The notes: generated by a model from the sequence alone, not told the origin. Positions 54,156-62,811 are shown, numbered from the stretch's first letter. The stretch: DNA of 64,000 nucleotides from Clostridium sp. C8-1-8 (GCF_009928445.1 NZ_JAABNO010000001.1:186001-250000); one strand, 5' to 3'. Numbers and translations are program-made.

Positions 54156-54868
54156 CTTAACAACCTCATCCTATAACAGTTCATAGCCGTCTCACCAAGC
54201 TTATCTAAAAGCTTAGAATTTACATAGGCGCCTACAAAGGCTCCTACTGCTGGAAGCATCTGCAGTAATTTAGCTAAGTCAATATAATCCCTATATTCCT
54301 GCTGAAAGGTCTGCCAGTCAAACTTATTTATATCTTCAGGCAGAGTCTCTGAGTAACTATCCCAGTTCTCAATTTCAGAGAAGGTCTTATTTATATGTTC
54401 CTGACTGGAGAAGGCCAGTTGGAATACATGGAGGATAAACAATCTTTCCTTATAGTCCTTAACGTCAAAACCGTATACTGAGGCCACATCAAAAAGAAAC
54501 TTAAACTTTATGGTTAACAATAAAGGAAAGTCAGCAAGACCTACTAAGAATCCACCAGCACCGGTTCCAGCTCCTTCTATCATGGCTGTAGTTTTATAGG
54601 TTTCTAGCTTTTTTCTTACTAATTCTTCTCTATCAAAAAAACTCATATCGGAATATGTTTTTTTAGTTATGAATTCAGAACCTGATATAACAGCTTTTGA
54701 TATATTTTTTATGGCTTCAGTCATAATAGTATGATACTTATCTGGAAGTATACTATTTATCTTCTTTTGACTGCCTTTTGTAAGTTTATCTATCACAGAA
54801 GGTTTTTTATTTACTTTGGATTTCCACTGCTTTAGTTCCGCTCTAACGTGATCTTTATAGTGTCTCAT
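54152..54868 (-). CDS. EcsC-family protein
   Basis: 238 residues. The EcsC signature region is clear: EGAGTGAGGFLVGLADFPLLLTIKFKFLFDVASVYGFDVKDYKER (residues about 97-141) followed by LQMLPAVGAFVGAYVNSKLLDKLGETAMNCYRMRLLR at the end. The glycine-rich helix is partly hydrophobic, so the protein probably touches the membrane, but it has no classical multi-pass topology. In Bacillus the ecsC gene accompanies an ABC exporter; here it stands alone. The biochemical function is unknown. ATG with AGGAGA. It converges on the diNAc-uronate operon and shares its terminator. Confidence 0.88.
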   Translation of the reverse strand: MRHYKDHVRAELKQWKSKVNKKPSVIDKLTKGSQKKINSILPDKYHTIMTEAIKNISKAVISGSEFITKKTYSDMSFFDREELVRKKLETYKTTAMIEGAGTGAGGFLVGLADFPLLLTIKFKFLFDVASVYGFDVKDYKERLFILHVFQLAFSSQEHINKTFSEIENWDSYSETLPEDINKFDWQTFQQEYRDYIDLAKLLQMLPAVGAFVGAYVNSKLLDKLGETAMNCYRMRLLR

Positions 54869-55330
54869 ATATAAAGAAGTCTCTCCTTTTCAAAGTGATT
54901 TGTATGCAATAGTTTTTAATAAAACAATATAGCATTAATGGTATTAAAGCATACTGGTGTATATTATTTAATATTCAGTAATACCTTGATTGTGCTATAT
55001 AGATGTGAAAATTTATATTTTGAAGTTGCTCCATCAGAAACCAAATAAATTTCGAAAATAACCAATTTAATTATTACATATATTTTGAGTAGTTTTATGT
55101 TTATTATCCAATAATATTACCTATAGATAAATACTTATTAAAATGAATCTATCTAAGTAAAGGGGGGCGTAGCAAGGTTTGAATGTTTATTTAGAACTTC
55201 TATTGCTTTAGTAAAAGTTTATATTTTATTTACAAATATGGGGCATATAAAACCTTTACACTTAGAAGTGAAAGTGATATGATTTATATAAGCAAAAGTT
55301 AATAAAATAAGCATATGTTAGGGTGATGCT
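54869..55330. other. Intergenic region with psuK promoter
   Basis: 462 AT-rich bases. The forward promoter at 55255-55283 is the only clear signal. An isolated Shine-Dalgarno-like AAAGGGGGGCG (55160) precedes a 10-codon TTG frame, which I did not annotate as a gene. Confidence 0.45.
55255..55283 (+). promoter_or_regulatory. Vegetative-type promoter of psuKG
   Basis: TTTACA at 55255-55260, a 17-base spacer, then TATGAT at 55278-55283, close to the sigma-A consensus. The predicted start is about 41 bases before the ATG. Confidence 0.7.
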
Positions 55331-56419
55331 ATGACGAACAGAGAGCAGGAAATTTTACAGATTATAAGAAAAAATCCTATGATATCGCAAAAGGAACTAG
55401 CAAATATCTTAGGAATAACTAGATCTTCAGTAGCAGTGCACATAACTAATTTAATTAAAAAAGGTAGTATTGTAGGAAAAGGTTATGTGGTTAAGGAAAG
55501 TCAGTATGCTACTGTGGTTGGTGGAGCTAATATAGATATTCAAGGCTTTCCAAGTAACAAATTAATTTTTAAAGACTCTAATATAGGAACAGTTAAACAC
55601 TCCTTAGGTGGGGTTGGAAGAAACATAGCTGAAAACATGGTTAGGCTTGGCATTGCTACTAAGTTTTTATCAGTAGTAGGTGAAGATGTCTATGGTCAAA
55701 AGATACTAGATGAAGGCAGAAGCTTAGGCCTTGATATTAAAGATGTTATGGTAGCTCAGGGGCAAAGTACATCTTCTTATCTTTCTATTTTAGATGAAAC
55801 TGGTGATATGGCTGTAGCTATATCTCATATGGAGGTTATGGAAAAGCTTGATGTTAATTACGTGCTAAGTAAAAAGCATGTGCTTGAGAATTCAGCAATT
55901 ACAGTTGTGGATACAAACCTCAGGGAAGATGTTATAAGGCATATAGCTAATAATTACAAAGAAAGCAAGCTGTTTTTAGATACTGTGTCTACTGCAAAGG
56001 CTATAAAGGTAAAGGAAATAATAGGTGCTTTTCATACCATAAAGCCTAATAAGCTGGAAGCTGAAATACTAAGTGGAATAAAGATTGAAGATGAAGCTAG
56101 CTTAAAAAAGGCTGGAAAGTATTTTATAAATGCAGGTGTTAAGAATGTATTTATAAGTCTTGGTTCAAAAGGTACTTATTATACAGATGGCAAAGAAGAT
56201 GGACATATAGAAGGTAAAGCAATAAAGGTAGTGAATGCCACAGGTGCTGGAGATGCATTTATAGCAGGTTTAGTTTATGGTGAGCTAAATAATCTTAGCA
56301 TAAAGGAAAAAGCTATATTTGGAAACGCTGCAGCTATAATGGCCTTAAGTCATGAGAATACAATAAACCCTAATATAACTGTGGATAATATATATAAATT
56401 AATTGAGGAGGCATTTTAG
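55331..56419 (+). CDS. psuK: Pseudouridine kinase with N-terminal HTH
   Basis: 362 residues. An N-terminal winged helix-turn-helix of about 55 residues (REQEILQIIRKNPMISQKELANILGITRSSVAVHI) joins a PfkB/ribokinase-type kinase (VVGGANIDIQGFPSN, GGVGRNIAENMVRLG, the anion-hole motif NATGAGDAFIAGLVYGE near 310). PsuK phosphorylates pseudouridine to pseudouridine 5'-phosphate, the substrate of the PsuG enzyme encoded next. The HTH suggests that the enzyme may also regulate its own operon; such fusions are known in the family. ATG with GGGTGATGCT upstream. A sigma-A-like promoter lies 48 bases upstream of the ATG. Confidence 0.9.
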   Translation: MTNREQEILQIIRKNPMISQKELANILGITRSSVAVHITNLIKKGSIVGKGYVVKESQYATVVGGANIDIQGFPSNKLIFKDSNIGTVKHSLGGVGRNIAENMVRLGIATKFLSVVGEDVYGQKILDEGRSLGLDIKDVMVAQGQSTSSYLSILDETGDMAVAISHMEVMEKLDVNYVLSKKHVLENSAITVVDTNLREDVIRHIANNYKESKLFLDTVSTAKAIKVKEIIGAFHTIKPNKLEAEILSGIKIEDEASLKKAGKYFINAGVKNVFISLGSKGTYYTDGKEDGHIEGKAIKVVNATGAGDAFIAGLVYGELNNLSIKEKAIFGNAAAIMALSHENTINPNITVDNIYKLIEEAF

Positions 56420-56420
56420 A

Positions 56421-57335
56421 ATGTTAGAAAAATATTTAGACGTTAAACCAGAAATTAAGAAGGCAATAGAGGAAGGTAGACCAGTAGTAGCTCTAGAATC
56501 TACAATAATATCACATGGTATGCCTTATCCACAAAATGTTGTAACAGCTCTTGCAGTTGAAAAGATAATAAGAGACAATGGGGCAGTTCCTGCTACAATA
56601 GCTATATTAGACGGAGTTCTAAAGGTTGGACTAAGTGAAGCAGAAATAGATCATTTGGGTCAAGCTAAAAATGTAATAAAGACTTCAAGAAGAGATATAC
56701 CTTTCATAATAGCTAAAAAGGCTGATGGAGCTACAACTGTTGCATCAACTATGATAATAGCAGCTTTAGCTGGAATAAAAGTATTTGCTACAGGTGGAAT
56801 AGGTGGAGTGCATAGAGAAGCACAAGAGACCTTTGATATATCAGCAGATTTACAAGAATTTGCTCATACAAACGTAGCAGTTGTTTGCGCTGGTGCAAAA
56901 TCAATACTTGATATAGGATTAACTCTAGAATACCTAGAAACTTTCGGAGTTCCTGTAGTAGGCTTCAAGACAGAAGAGCTTCCAGCTTTCTATACAAGAA
57001 AGAGCGGCTTTGGAGTTGATTACAAAGTTGATGATGAAAAGGAACTTGCTCTAGCTATAAAAGCTAAGTGGGATCTTGGGCTAAATGGTGGAGTTGTAGT
57101 TGCTAATCCTATACCAGAACAATATCAAATGGATTATGACACAATAACTACTGCTATAGAAAATGCATTAAAAGAAGCTAAGGAAAAAGGAATAAAGGGA
57201 AAAGACAGCACTCCATTCTTACTTGCTAAGGTTAAAGAAATCACAGGTGGGGCATCTCTAGATTCAAATATAAAACTAGTATTTAATAATGCAGAGGTTG
57301 CTGCTAAGCTTGCAGTAGAATTAGCTAAACTTTAA
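56421..57335 (+). CDS. psuG: Pseudouridine-5'-phosphate glycosidase
   Basis: 304 residues. ALESTIISHGMPYPQNVVTALAVE at residues about 25-48 is the PsuG signature, followed by KTSRRDIPFIIAKKADGATTVASTMIIAALAGIKVFATGGIGGVHR and VVCAGAKSILDIGLTLEYLETFGVPVVGF. The enzyme cleaves the C-C glycosidic bond of pseudouridine 5'-phosphate to uracil and ribose 5-phosphate, using a divalent metal. ATG 56421 follows TTGAGGAGG; an upstream TTG at 56403 is part of that site. One base separates it from psuK, so the two are translationally coupled. Confidence 0.95.
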   Translation: MLEKYLDVKPEIKKAIEEGRPVVALESTIISHGMPYPQNVVTALAVEKIIRDNGAVPATIAILDGVLKVGLSEAEIDHLGQAKNVIKTSRRDIPFIIAKKADGATTVASTMIIAALAGIKVFATGGIGGVHREAQETFDISADLQEFAHTNVAVVCAGAKSILDIGLTLEYLETFGVPVVGFKTEELPAFYTRKSGFGVDYKVDDEKELALAIKAKWDLGLNGGVVVANPIPEQYQMDYDTITTAIENALKEAKEKGIKGKDSTPFLLAKVKEITGGASLDSNIKLVFNNAEVAAKLAVELAKL

Positions 57336-57346
57336 TAATATTATAT

Positions 57347-57402
57347 TTTGTTAAAGCGCTGTGTTAAATTAAGAGGCTAGTTAGCCAACGTTTTAAACAG
57401 CT
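57347..57402 (+). repeat. MITE-like repeat relic, copy C
   Basis: TTTGTTAAAGCGCTGTGTTAAATTAAGAGGCTAGT, split over 57347-57382, matches the left arm of copy B with substitutions; the right arm is absent. Confidence 0.5.
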
Positions 57403-57436
57403 TATGGAAAAATTTAAAATACTATAATAGTTGTCG

Positions 57437-57492
57437 GCCCGTTAAGTATGAACTTATCATGCTTAACGGGCTAAAATTTTATTTATTTTTAA
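57437..57492 (+). terminator. Terminator after psuG
   Basis: GCCCGTTAAG at 57437-57446 pairs with CTTAACGGGC at 57462-57471, extended by ATG with CAT. Followed by TAAAATTTTATTTATTTTT. It lies about 100 bases past the stop. Confidence 0.75.
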
Positions 57493-57506
57493 AAAAAGTT
57501 TTATTC

Positions 57507-57548
57507 GTAACTTAGGTTACCGATTAATGTGGATTAAGTTAGTATAAT
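57507..57548 (+). promoter_or_regulatory. hcp: hcp promoter with class II activator palindrome
   Basis: GTAAC TTAG GTTAC (57507-57520) is a palindrome centred at 57513.5. A perfect TATAAT at 57543-57548 predicts a start at 57555, which places the palindrome at -41.5, the classic position for a CRP/FNR-type activator replacing a poor -35. HcpR-type regulators control hcp in anaerobes. Confidence 0.6.
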
Positions 57549-57653
57549 TTGAAATGTAGAGAAGAGATTAAAATAATAAATACTAGTTTAGGGCGTAGGC
57601 AGGAAGCTAGTATTAATAATTTAAAATAAATAAATTAATCTGGAGGTTAAGTT

Positions 57654-59363
57654 ATGAGTATGTTCTGTTATCAATGTCAAGAAGCAGCTGGATGTAAAGG
57701 CTGTACAATAAAAGGTGTTTGTGGAAAGACTGAAGATGTAGCAAAATCACAAGATTTATTAATATATGTTGTTAAAGGTCTTGCAGTAGTAAACAATGAA
57801 GGAAGAAAAGTTGGAGTTACAAGCAAAAAGGCTGACAACTTCATAGTTGATAGTTTATTTGCAACAATAACAAATGCAAACTTTGATAGAGATGTATTTA
57901 TATCAAGAATAAGAGAAGGTTTAGCTTTAAGAGAAGAACTAAAGGCTGAAGTAGCTAAAGCAGGCGGAAACGTTGGAGTTACTAATGAAAACTGGCTAAC
58001 TAAAATACTTTCTTTCGTTGGATTAAAGAGAGAAGAAGAAAGCAAGCTTCCAGAAGCAACAACTTGGTTCTCAACTAATATAGATGAATTTAATGAAAAG
58101 GCTGAAACTGTAGGTGTTCTTTCAACTAAAGATGAAGATATAAGATCATTAAGAGAATTAACAACTTATGGATTAAAAGGTATGTCAGCTTACGTAAAGC
58201 AAGCTAGAGCATTAGGTTTTGAAAATGATGATGTTGTTGCTTTCATGGCTGAAGCATTAGCAGAATTGCTAGATGATACAAAGACAGTTGATGATTATGT
58301 AGCGTTAGCATTAAAAGCAGGTGAAGTTGGTGTTCAAGGTATGGCATTATTAGATACTGCTAACACTAAGACTTACGGAAATCCTGAAATAACAAAGGTT
58401 AATATAGGAGTTAGAAATAACCCAGCTATATTAATAAGTGGACATGACTTAAGAGATTTAGAACAATTACTTCAGCAAACAGAAGGAACTGGAGTAGACG
58501 TTTATACTCACAGTGAAATGCTTCCAGCTCACTACTACCCAGCATTCAAGAAATACAGTCACTTTGCAGGAAACTACGGAAATGCTTGGTGGAAACAAAA
58601 CGAAGAGTTCGAAAAATTCAACGGACCAATACTAATGACTACAAACTGTATAGTTACTCCAAAGGATTCATACAAGGATAGAATATACACTACAGGTGTA
58701 ACTGGTTTCCCAGGAGTTAAGCACATAGATGCAGATGCAAATGGAATTAAGGATTTCTCAGTATTAATTGAACAAGCTAAGAAATGCCCAACACCAACTG
58801 AAATAGAAACAGGAGAAATCATCGGTGGATTCGCTCATGAACAAGTATTTGCTTTAGCAGATAAGGTTGTTGATGCAGTTAAGAGTGGAGCTATAAAGAG
58901 ATTCTTCGTAATGGCTGGTTGTGACGGAAGAGCTAAGAGCAGAAGCTACTACACAGAATTTGCTGAAAAGCTTCCAAAGGATACAGTAATCCTTACAGCT
59001 GGATGTGCTAAATATAAGTATAACAAATTAAACCTAGGTGATATCGGAGGAATTCCAAGAGTTCTAGATGCTGGTCAATGTAATGACTCATACTCATTAG
59101 CATTAATAGCATTAAAGCTTAAAGAAGTATTCGGTCTAGCTGATATCAATGAGTTACCAATATCATACAACATAGCTTGGTACGAACAAAAAGCTGTTAT
59201 AGTATTGTTATCATTACTTCACTTAGGAGTTAAGAACATACATTTAGGACCAACTCTACCAGCATTCCTTTCACCAAATGTAGCTAACGTTTTAGTACAA
59301 AACTTTGGTATCGGTGGAATAACTAATGTTGAAGATGATATGGCAATGTTCTTAAACGCATAA
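57654..59363 (+). CDS. hcp: Hydroxylamine reductase / hybrid cluster protein
   Basis: 569 residues. The N-terminal cysteine cluster MFCYQCQE then [10 protein letters not shown] (Cys at about 5, 8, 17, 23) binds a [4Fe-4S] cluster. The C-terminal half carries the hybrid 4Fe-2S-2O cluster ligands in [88 protein letters not shown]. The protein reduces hydroxylamine and nitric oxide and is induced by nitrosative stress. The length fits Hcp with the clostridial-type N-terminus. ATG with TGGAGG. The activator-type palindrome upstream suggests NO or redox-responsive control. Confidence 0.95.
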   Translation: MSMFCYQCQEAAGCKGCTIKGVCGKTEDVAKSQDLLIYVVKGLAVVNNEGRKVGVTSKKADNFIVDSLFATITNANFDRDVFISRIREGLALREELKAEVAKAGGNVGVTNENWLTKILSFVGLKREEESKLPEATTWFSTNIDEFNEKAETVGVLSTKDEDIRSLRELTTYGLKGMSAYVKQARALGFENDDVVAFMAEALAELLDDTKTVDDYVALALKAGEVGVQGMALLDTANTKTYGNPEITKVNIGVRNNPAILISGHDLRDLEQLLQQTEGTGVDVYTHSEMLPAHYYPAFKKYSHFAGNYGNAWWKQNEEFEKFNGPILMTTNCIVTPKDSYKDRIYTTGVTGFPGVKHIDADANGIKDFSVLIEQAKKCPTPTEIETGEIIGGFAHEQVFALADKVVDAVKSGAIKRFFVMAGCDGRAKSRSYYTEFAEKLPKDTVILTAGCAKYKYNKLNLGDIGGIPRVLDAGQCNDSYSLALIALKLKEVFGLADINELPISYNIAWYEQKAVIVLLSLLHLGVKNIHLGPTLPAFLSPNVANVLVQNFGIGGITNVEDDMAMFLNA

Positions 59364-59453
59364 GATAAGCTTAAATTATATATAACTATCCCTTTAAAAT
59401 TAAAATAAGATCTCCCCAGATCTTCATTATAGTAACAATCTCACACCCTTTAT

Positions 59454-59489
59454 AAAAAGAGGACTACAGTATGTAGTTCTCTTTTTTAC
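59454..59489 (+). terminator. Terminator after hcp
   Basis: AGAGGACTAC at about 59458-59467 pairs with GTAGTTCTCT at 59473-59482, preceded by A-run and followed by TTTTT. About 95 bases after the hcp stop. Confidence 0.8.
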
Positions 59490-59581
59490 TTTACAGTATA
59501 AAAGGTTTCTTTAGTTAAGATTAGCCATATTAATGCTTCAGATTAACTTTTAGATTAATAGAAAAAAGAAAAGTTATGTAG

Positions 59582-59662
59582 ACTGCCAAGTTTTCCTCAT
59601 ATACTTCGGAAAGCGAGGTGTCCCAAGGGTTGCCAAGTTAGGTGGATTTAGCAGTTTTTTTA
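59582..59662 (+). ncRNA. Structured GC-rich element with terminator-like end, unidentified
   Basis: ACTGC at 59582-59586 pairs with GCAGT at 59651-59655, followed by TTTTTTTA. Inside, CCTC at 59595-59598 pairs with GAGG at 59615-59618, and GCCAAG occurs twice (59585 and 59632). The stretch is markedly richer in GC than its surroundings. It could be a small RNA or a leader ending in a terminator; no class recognised. Confidence 0.3.
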
Positions 59663-59784
59663 TTGTCCAGGAAAGTAAGGTCCGGTAGAAGAATTAGAGC
59701 CTAATTTATAAATATTACTAGGAATACAAATTAAGGTTATGGAAAAAGCTAATTACAGAGTTAGTAATTATTCTTTAGATTATT

Positions 59785-59913
59785 GGCTCTATTAAAATAA
59801 CTTATCAAAATTGAGTGCTCAGTCCTCTTAGGGGTCTATGAGCCTGTTCAAAGAATTAACATGATTTTGTATAATCTATTACGGAAATTGGCCCAGGAAC
59901 ATGAACAAAATCA
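59785..59913 (+). repeat. MITE-like repeat, copy E (degenerate)
   Basis: GGCTCTATTAAAATAAC at the left and CAAAGAATTAACATGATTTTGT in the middle match copies A and B. ACAAAATCA near 59905 is the inner complement of ATGATTTTGT. The right outer arm is missing where the next gene begins. Confidence 0.5.
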
Positions 59914-59932
59914 AGAGGATTAGGAGAAAATT

Positions 59933-61003
59933 ATGAATAAAAAGAAAGTAATTTATAATCTATTAATAATAAACCTTTTGTTGTTAATATTATATATTTA
60001 TAGTAAAGTACCTATGCTGTTGACCTTTACTGGAAAGATAGTAAAGGTTGTTATGGTACCAATAATAATAGGAGTATTTTTCTTTTATCTTATAAAACCC
60101 CTTAATGATATATTATTAAAAAAGGGGGTTAAGTCTGGATTTTCTGCAATGATAACCTTGATTATAGCCTCGGTAGTGCTTGCTGGATTTTTTATCTTTT
60201 TAGGAAGGCATTTAATAAAAGAGTTTAGGACACTGATATTTAATCTGTCTGAAATAATAAATAATGACTTTACCAGTCAGTTTGATGGTTATGTTGGTAG
60301 ATATATGGATGTTCAATGGATGTATGATAGAATAACAAAGTATTTAGAAGGCTATCTATACATTATTGGAAGAAGAAGTTTAAAAGTATTTTCCTTTACT
60401 ATGAACTTGTTTTCAGCTTTGCTTCTAATACTTATCATAATATTTTATTTACTAAAGGATGGATTAGAATTTAAAGAAAGTGTACTGAAGATAATTCCTA
60501 AAAGATATAAAGATGTGATATCAAAGATTATGAGTGATGGGAATAAAGTTCTTTCCTCTTATGTCACAGGGCAAGCTTGTGTTGCAATATCTTTGGCTAC
60601 TATGATTTTTATAGGTTATAAGATAATAGGTATCCCTAGTGCAATTGTTTTGGCATCTACCACATTTATACTAGCCTTTGTACCTTTCGTAGGGTTCTTT
60701 ATATCTATGGTTATTCCATATATTATAGCCATAAGTTATGGGATACCAATGATAATAAAGCTTACTATACTTTTTATGGCAGCTCAAGGAATAAAAGGGA
60801 GAATAGTAGTTCCGCTTATAATGTCTAAGGCTATGCATATACATCCTCTTACTGACATATTCTTAGTTATAGCCGCAGCTAGTCTAATAGGACCTTTAGG
60901 AGCTTTCATAATAGTTCCATTATATTCACTGCTGAAAGTTGTCTTAATAAATATTAATGTATTAACTTCTGACAATAGAATAAATTATAAAAATGAAAAT
61001 TAA
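59933..61003 (+). CDS. AI-2E-family (YtvI/PerM-type) membrane protein
   Basis: 356 residues with about 7-8 hydrophobic segments. Conserved pieces: GVFFFYLIKPLNDILLKKG near residue 48, LILIIIFYLLKDGLEFKE near 170, the central block KIMSDGNKVLSSYVTGQACVAISLATMIFIGYKIIGIPSA, and HPLTDIFLVIAAASLIGPLGAFIIVPLYSLLKVV at the end. These define the AI-2E/PerM family; the clostridial/bacillar members include sporulation protein YtvI. The transported substrate is uncertain. ATG with TTAGGAG, starting at the edge of repeat copy E. It shares a bidirectional terminator with the downstream regulator. Confidence 0.88.
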   Translation: MNKKKVIYNLLIINLLLLILYIYSKVPMLLTFTGKIVKVVMVPIIIGVFFFYLIKPLNDILLKKGVKSGFSAMITLIIASVVLAGFFIFLGRHLIKEFRTLIFNLSEIINNDFTSQFDGYVGRYMDVQWMYDRITKYLEGYLYIIGRRSLKVFSFTMNLFSALLLILIIIFYLLKDGLEFKESVLKIIPKRYKDVISKIMSDGNKVLSSYVTGQACVAISLATMIFIGYKIIGIPSAIVLASTTFILAFVPFVGFFISMVIPYIIAISYGIPMIIKLTILFMAAQGIKGRIVVPLIMSKAMHIHPLTDIFLVIAAASLIGPLGAFIIVPLYSLLKVVLININVLTSDNRINYKNEN

Positions 61004-61026
61004 AAGCTACATCTTTTTTATAAAAT

Positions 61027-61056
61027 GGAAAATCGGCAGATGCCTGCCGATTTTAA
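61027..61056. terminator. Bidirectional terminator
   Basis: AAAATCGGCAG at 61029-61039 pairs with CTGCCGATTTT near 61044-61054 around a short loop, with A-run before and T-run after. It overlaps the stop codon of the convergent regulator gene. Confidence 0.85.
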
Positions 61057-61364
61057 CTCCATTTCTCAGCCCATTTTTGTATTTCATCCATGGCTGTTCC
61101 AAGGTCTCTCCCTTTTTCAGTAAGCTCATACTCAATTCTTACTGGTATTTCAGGGTAAACATTTCTCAGTATAATCCCCTCTTTTTCTAATTCCTTAAAA
61201 CGTTCTGTAAGCATTCTAGCACTCATGTTTGGAATAGTTTCGGATATATCTGAAAATCTTTTAGGACCACTTAGTAAAGTTCGAATTATTAAACCAGTCC
61301 ATCTCTTACCAAGTAGAGAAAAAGCAGCTTCAAACTTAGGGCAAAGTTGGTGACACTTATCCAT
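61053..61364 (-). CDS. YodB-like MarR/DUF24 (HxlR) family redox regulator
   Basis: 103 residues, a single winged helix: CPKFEAAFSLLGKRWTGLIIRTLLSGPKRFSDISETIPNMSARMLTERFKELEKEGIILR is very close to Bacillus YodB in pattern, and the conserved sensing Cys is present just before the domain (QLCPKFE), with one more Cys four residues ahead. YodB represses azoreductase and nitroreductase genes until Cys oxidation or quinone alkylation. Here an azoreductase gene is divergent, the same pairing. The start is ATG 61364 (GGGAGATG upstream). Longer in-frame starts exist but lack sites. The name is by resemblance only. Confidence 0.88.
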   Translation of the reverse strand: MDKCHQLCPKFEAAFSLLGKRWTGLIIRTLLSGPKRFSDISETIPNMSARMLTERFKELEKEGIILRNVYPEIPVRIEYELTEKGRDLGTAMDEIQKWAEKWS

Positions 61365-61396
61365 ATAATCATCTCCCAAATTTATTTTAACATATA

Positions 61397-61429
61397 TACT
61401 TGACAAAAGTAAGCTGTATATATTAATAT
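61397..61429 (+). promoter_or_regulatory. azoR promoter with YodB-type operator
   Basis: TACT, 7 bases, AGTA at 61397-61411 is an inverted repeat overlapping TTGACA (61400-61405). A TAATAT-like -10 lies 18 bases on at 61424-61429. A dimeric repressor bound there would block RNA polymerase at the -35 element of the azoreductase gene. Confidence 0.55.
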
Positions 61430-61560
61430 AGTTACATAAAGTAAGTTGATAATAATTATTAATTAGGTATCATAATTATATAAAACTTATTACAAGAACT
61501 CAAGCATATTATTAGAAATTTTAAAATATAATTTATGGAAAATGAAAGGATGATTAAATT

Positions 61561-62196
61561 ATGTCAAAAGTATTATATATCACAGCAAATCCAAAGCCTA
61601 TAGAAGCTTCTTATAGCTTATCTGTAGCTGAACAATTTATAAATGAGTATAAGAATAATAACCCAGAAGATGAAATAATAAATATAGATGTTTACAAGAA
61701 CAACATTCCTTTAATAGATGGAGATGTTTTTGAAGCTTGGGGCAAGTTAGCTCAAGGCACAGCTTTTACAGACTTAACAGAAGCGCAACAACAAAAGGTT
61801 GGTACTTTAGGTGCACTAGTAGACCAATTTGTTGAAGCGGACAAGTATGTATTTGTATCTCCATTATGGAACTTCGGTATACCTCCAATGCTAAAGGCTT
61901 ATATAGATGCAGTATCAGTAGCTGGTAAGACTTTTAAATATACTGAAACAGGTTCAGTTGGTTTGTTAAGTGGCAAGAAAGCTGTACATGTTCAAGCAAG
62001 AGGCGGCATATATAGTGTTGGACCTGCTGCAGAACTTGAATTAGCAGATAGATATATAAAAGCTGTACTTAGATTCTTTGGAGTAACAGATGTTCAGTCT
62101 GTAGTAGTTGAAGGTGCTAACTTCACTCCAGATAAAGCTGAGGAGATTAAGGCTGCTGCAATAGCTAATGCAAAGGAAGTAGCTAAGAAGTTTTAA
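61561..62196 (+). CDS. azoR: FMN-dependent NADH-azoreductase
   Basis: 211 residues, flavodoxin-like fold: VLYITANPKPIEASYSLSVAEQFI at the N-terminus, FVSPLWNFGIPPMLKAYIDAVSVAGKTFKYTETGSVGLLSGKKAVHVQARGG across residues about 100-150, the standard AzoR/AcpD blocks for FMN and quinone binding. It reduces quinones and azo compounds by two-electron transfer from NADH, avoiding semiquinone radicals. ATG with AAAGGATG. Divergent from the YodB-like regulator gene with an operator-like palindrome between, so quinone-responsive control is likely. Confidence 0.93.
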   Translation: MSKVLYITANPKPIEASYSLSVAEQFINEYKNNNPEDEIINIDVYKNNIPLIDGDVFEAWGKLAQGTAFTDLTEAQQQKVGTLGALVDQFVEADKYVFVSPLWNFGIPPMLKAYIDAVSVAGKTFKYTETGSVGLLSGKKAVHVQARGGIYSVGPAAELELADRYIKAVLRFFGVTDVQSVVVEGANFTPDKAEEIKAAAIANAKEVAKKF

Positions 62197-62350
62197 TAAA
62201 GCTACTGTAAAAGTGTTATTTAATTAATTGTAATGGTGGTCTATTATAGCATCTTCTATATATACTTAATTACAAGAGCAAGCTTAAAATAAATATGAAA
62301 ATCTATTTATATGATTTTTGTTTCTTATTTATTCAAAGATATAAATTGGT

Positions 62351-62394
62351 AAGGAGCTAATAGTAAACGTAAAGTTACTGTTAGCTCCTTTTGA
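62351..62394. terminator. Terminator between azoR and the next reverse gene
   Basis: AAGGAGCTAATAGTAA at 62351-62366 pairs with TTACTGTTAGCTCCTT at 62375-62390, one mismatch, 8-base loop, then TT. Probably bidirectional; it lies 155 bases past azoR. Confidence 0.7.
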
Positions 62395-62811
62395 TTATAC
62401 TGGAAGTGGTTTTCTATCCTTTATTAAAATATGGATATCCTCATGAACCTTAACTATAGCATCAATTACCTTGCTGTCAGGTAAGTCATAAGATCTTGCA
62501 AGAATTATCTTAAGTTCATTTAATCCTATTAAATACTCAAATTCCTTACCGCTGTCAAAGCCCTCTTTTAAGGATACTATGGCTCTAGTATCACATATTG
62601 TACATTTAGCAGTATCTTGTTCGTCTCCTATAAATTCTATAAAGTCAAGTACCTCATCATAGGTTACTAATTTAGGATCCACATATACAATTGCAGAAAA
62701 AGGATCATTTTTTGCGTTTATATCTAATTTATTAACCCAATAGAACTCATTTAAAGTATTCTCAATTCTTGATTCTAAGTCGCCGCTATCAAGTATTCTT
62801 TTATACTCCAT
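62395..62811 (-). CDS. Conserved-looking protein of unknown function
   Basis: 138 residues, acidic, cytosolic. One CxxC in KCTICDTRAI near residue 72 could bind metal or be redox active. NPFSAI-like and FIEFIGDEQDTAKC blocks, then FEYLIGLNELKIILARSYDLPDSKVIDAIVKVHEDIHILIKDRKP, all soluble and mixed alpha/beta. ATG 62811 has AAGGAGTG; a GTG nine bases upstream is within that site. I do not recognise a named family and give no function. It is monocistronic. Confidence 0.65.
   Translation of the reverse strand: MEYKRILDSGDLESRIENTLNEFYWVNKLDINAKNDPFSAIVYVDPKLVTYDEVLDFIEFIGDEQDTAKCTICDTRAIVSLKEGFDSGKEFEYLIGLNELKIILARSYDLPDSKVIDAIVKVHEDIHILIKDRKPLPV

Larger units (their letters stand above)
57336..57653. 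other. Intergenic region between psuG and hcp
   Basis: 318 bases holding repeat relic C, the psuG terminator and the hcp promoter with its palindrome. No gene. Confidence 0.5.
59364..59932. other. Intergenic region between hcp and the AI-2E-family gene
   Basis: 569 bases: hcp terminator (59454-59488), a relatively GC-rich structured stretch (59582-59661) of unknown identity, and repeat copy E (59785-59913). No gene with a ribosome binding site was found. Confidence 0.45.

Noticed and set aside
55160..55212. Strong Shine-Dalgarno-like run followed by a TTG and a 10-codon frame, a possible leader peptide
   Set aside because: Lies upstream of the psuK promoter I predict, has an atypical start and no conserved features; too short to support.
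59680..59710. Resemblance of AGGAAAGTAAGGTCCGG to RNase P or SRP RNA cores
   Set aside because: No matching flanking helices; the similarity is limited to a few bases.
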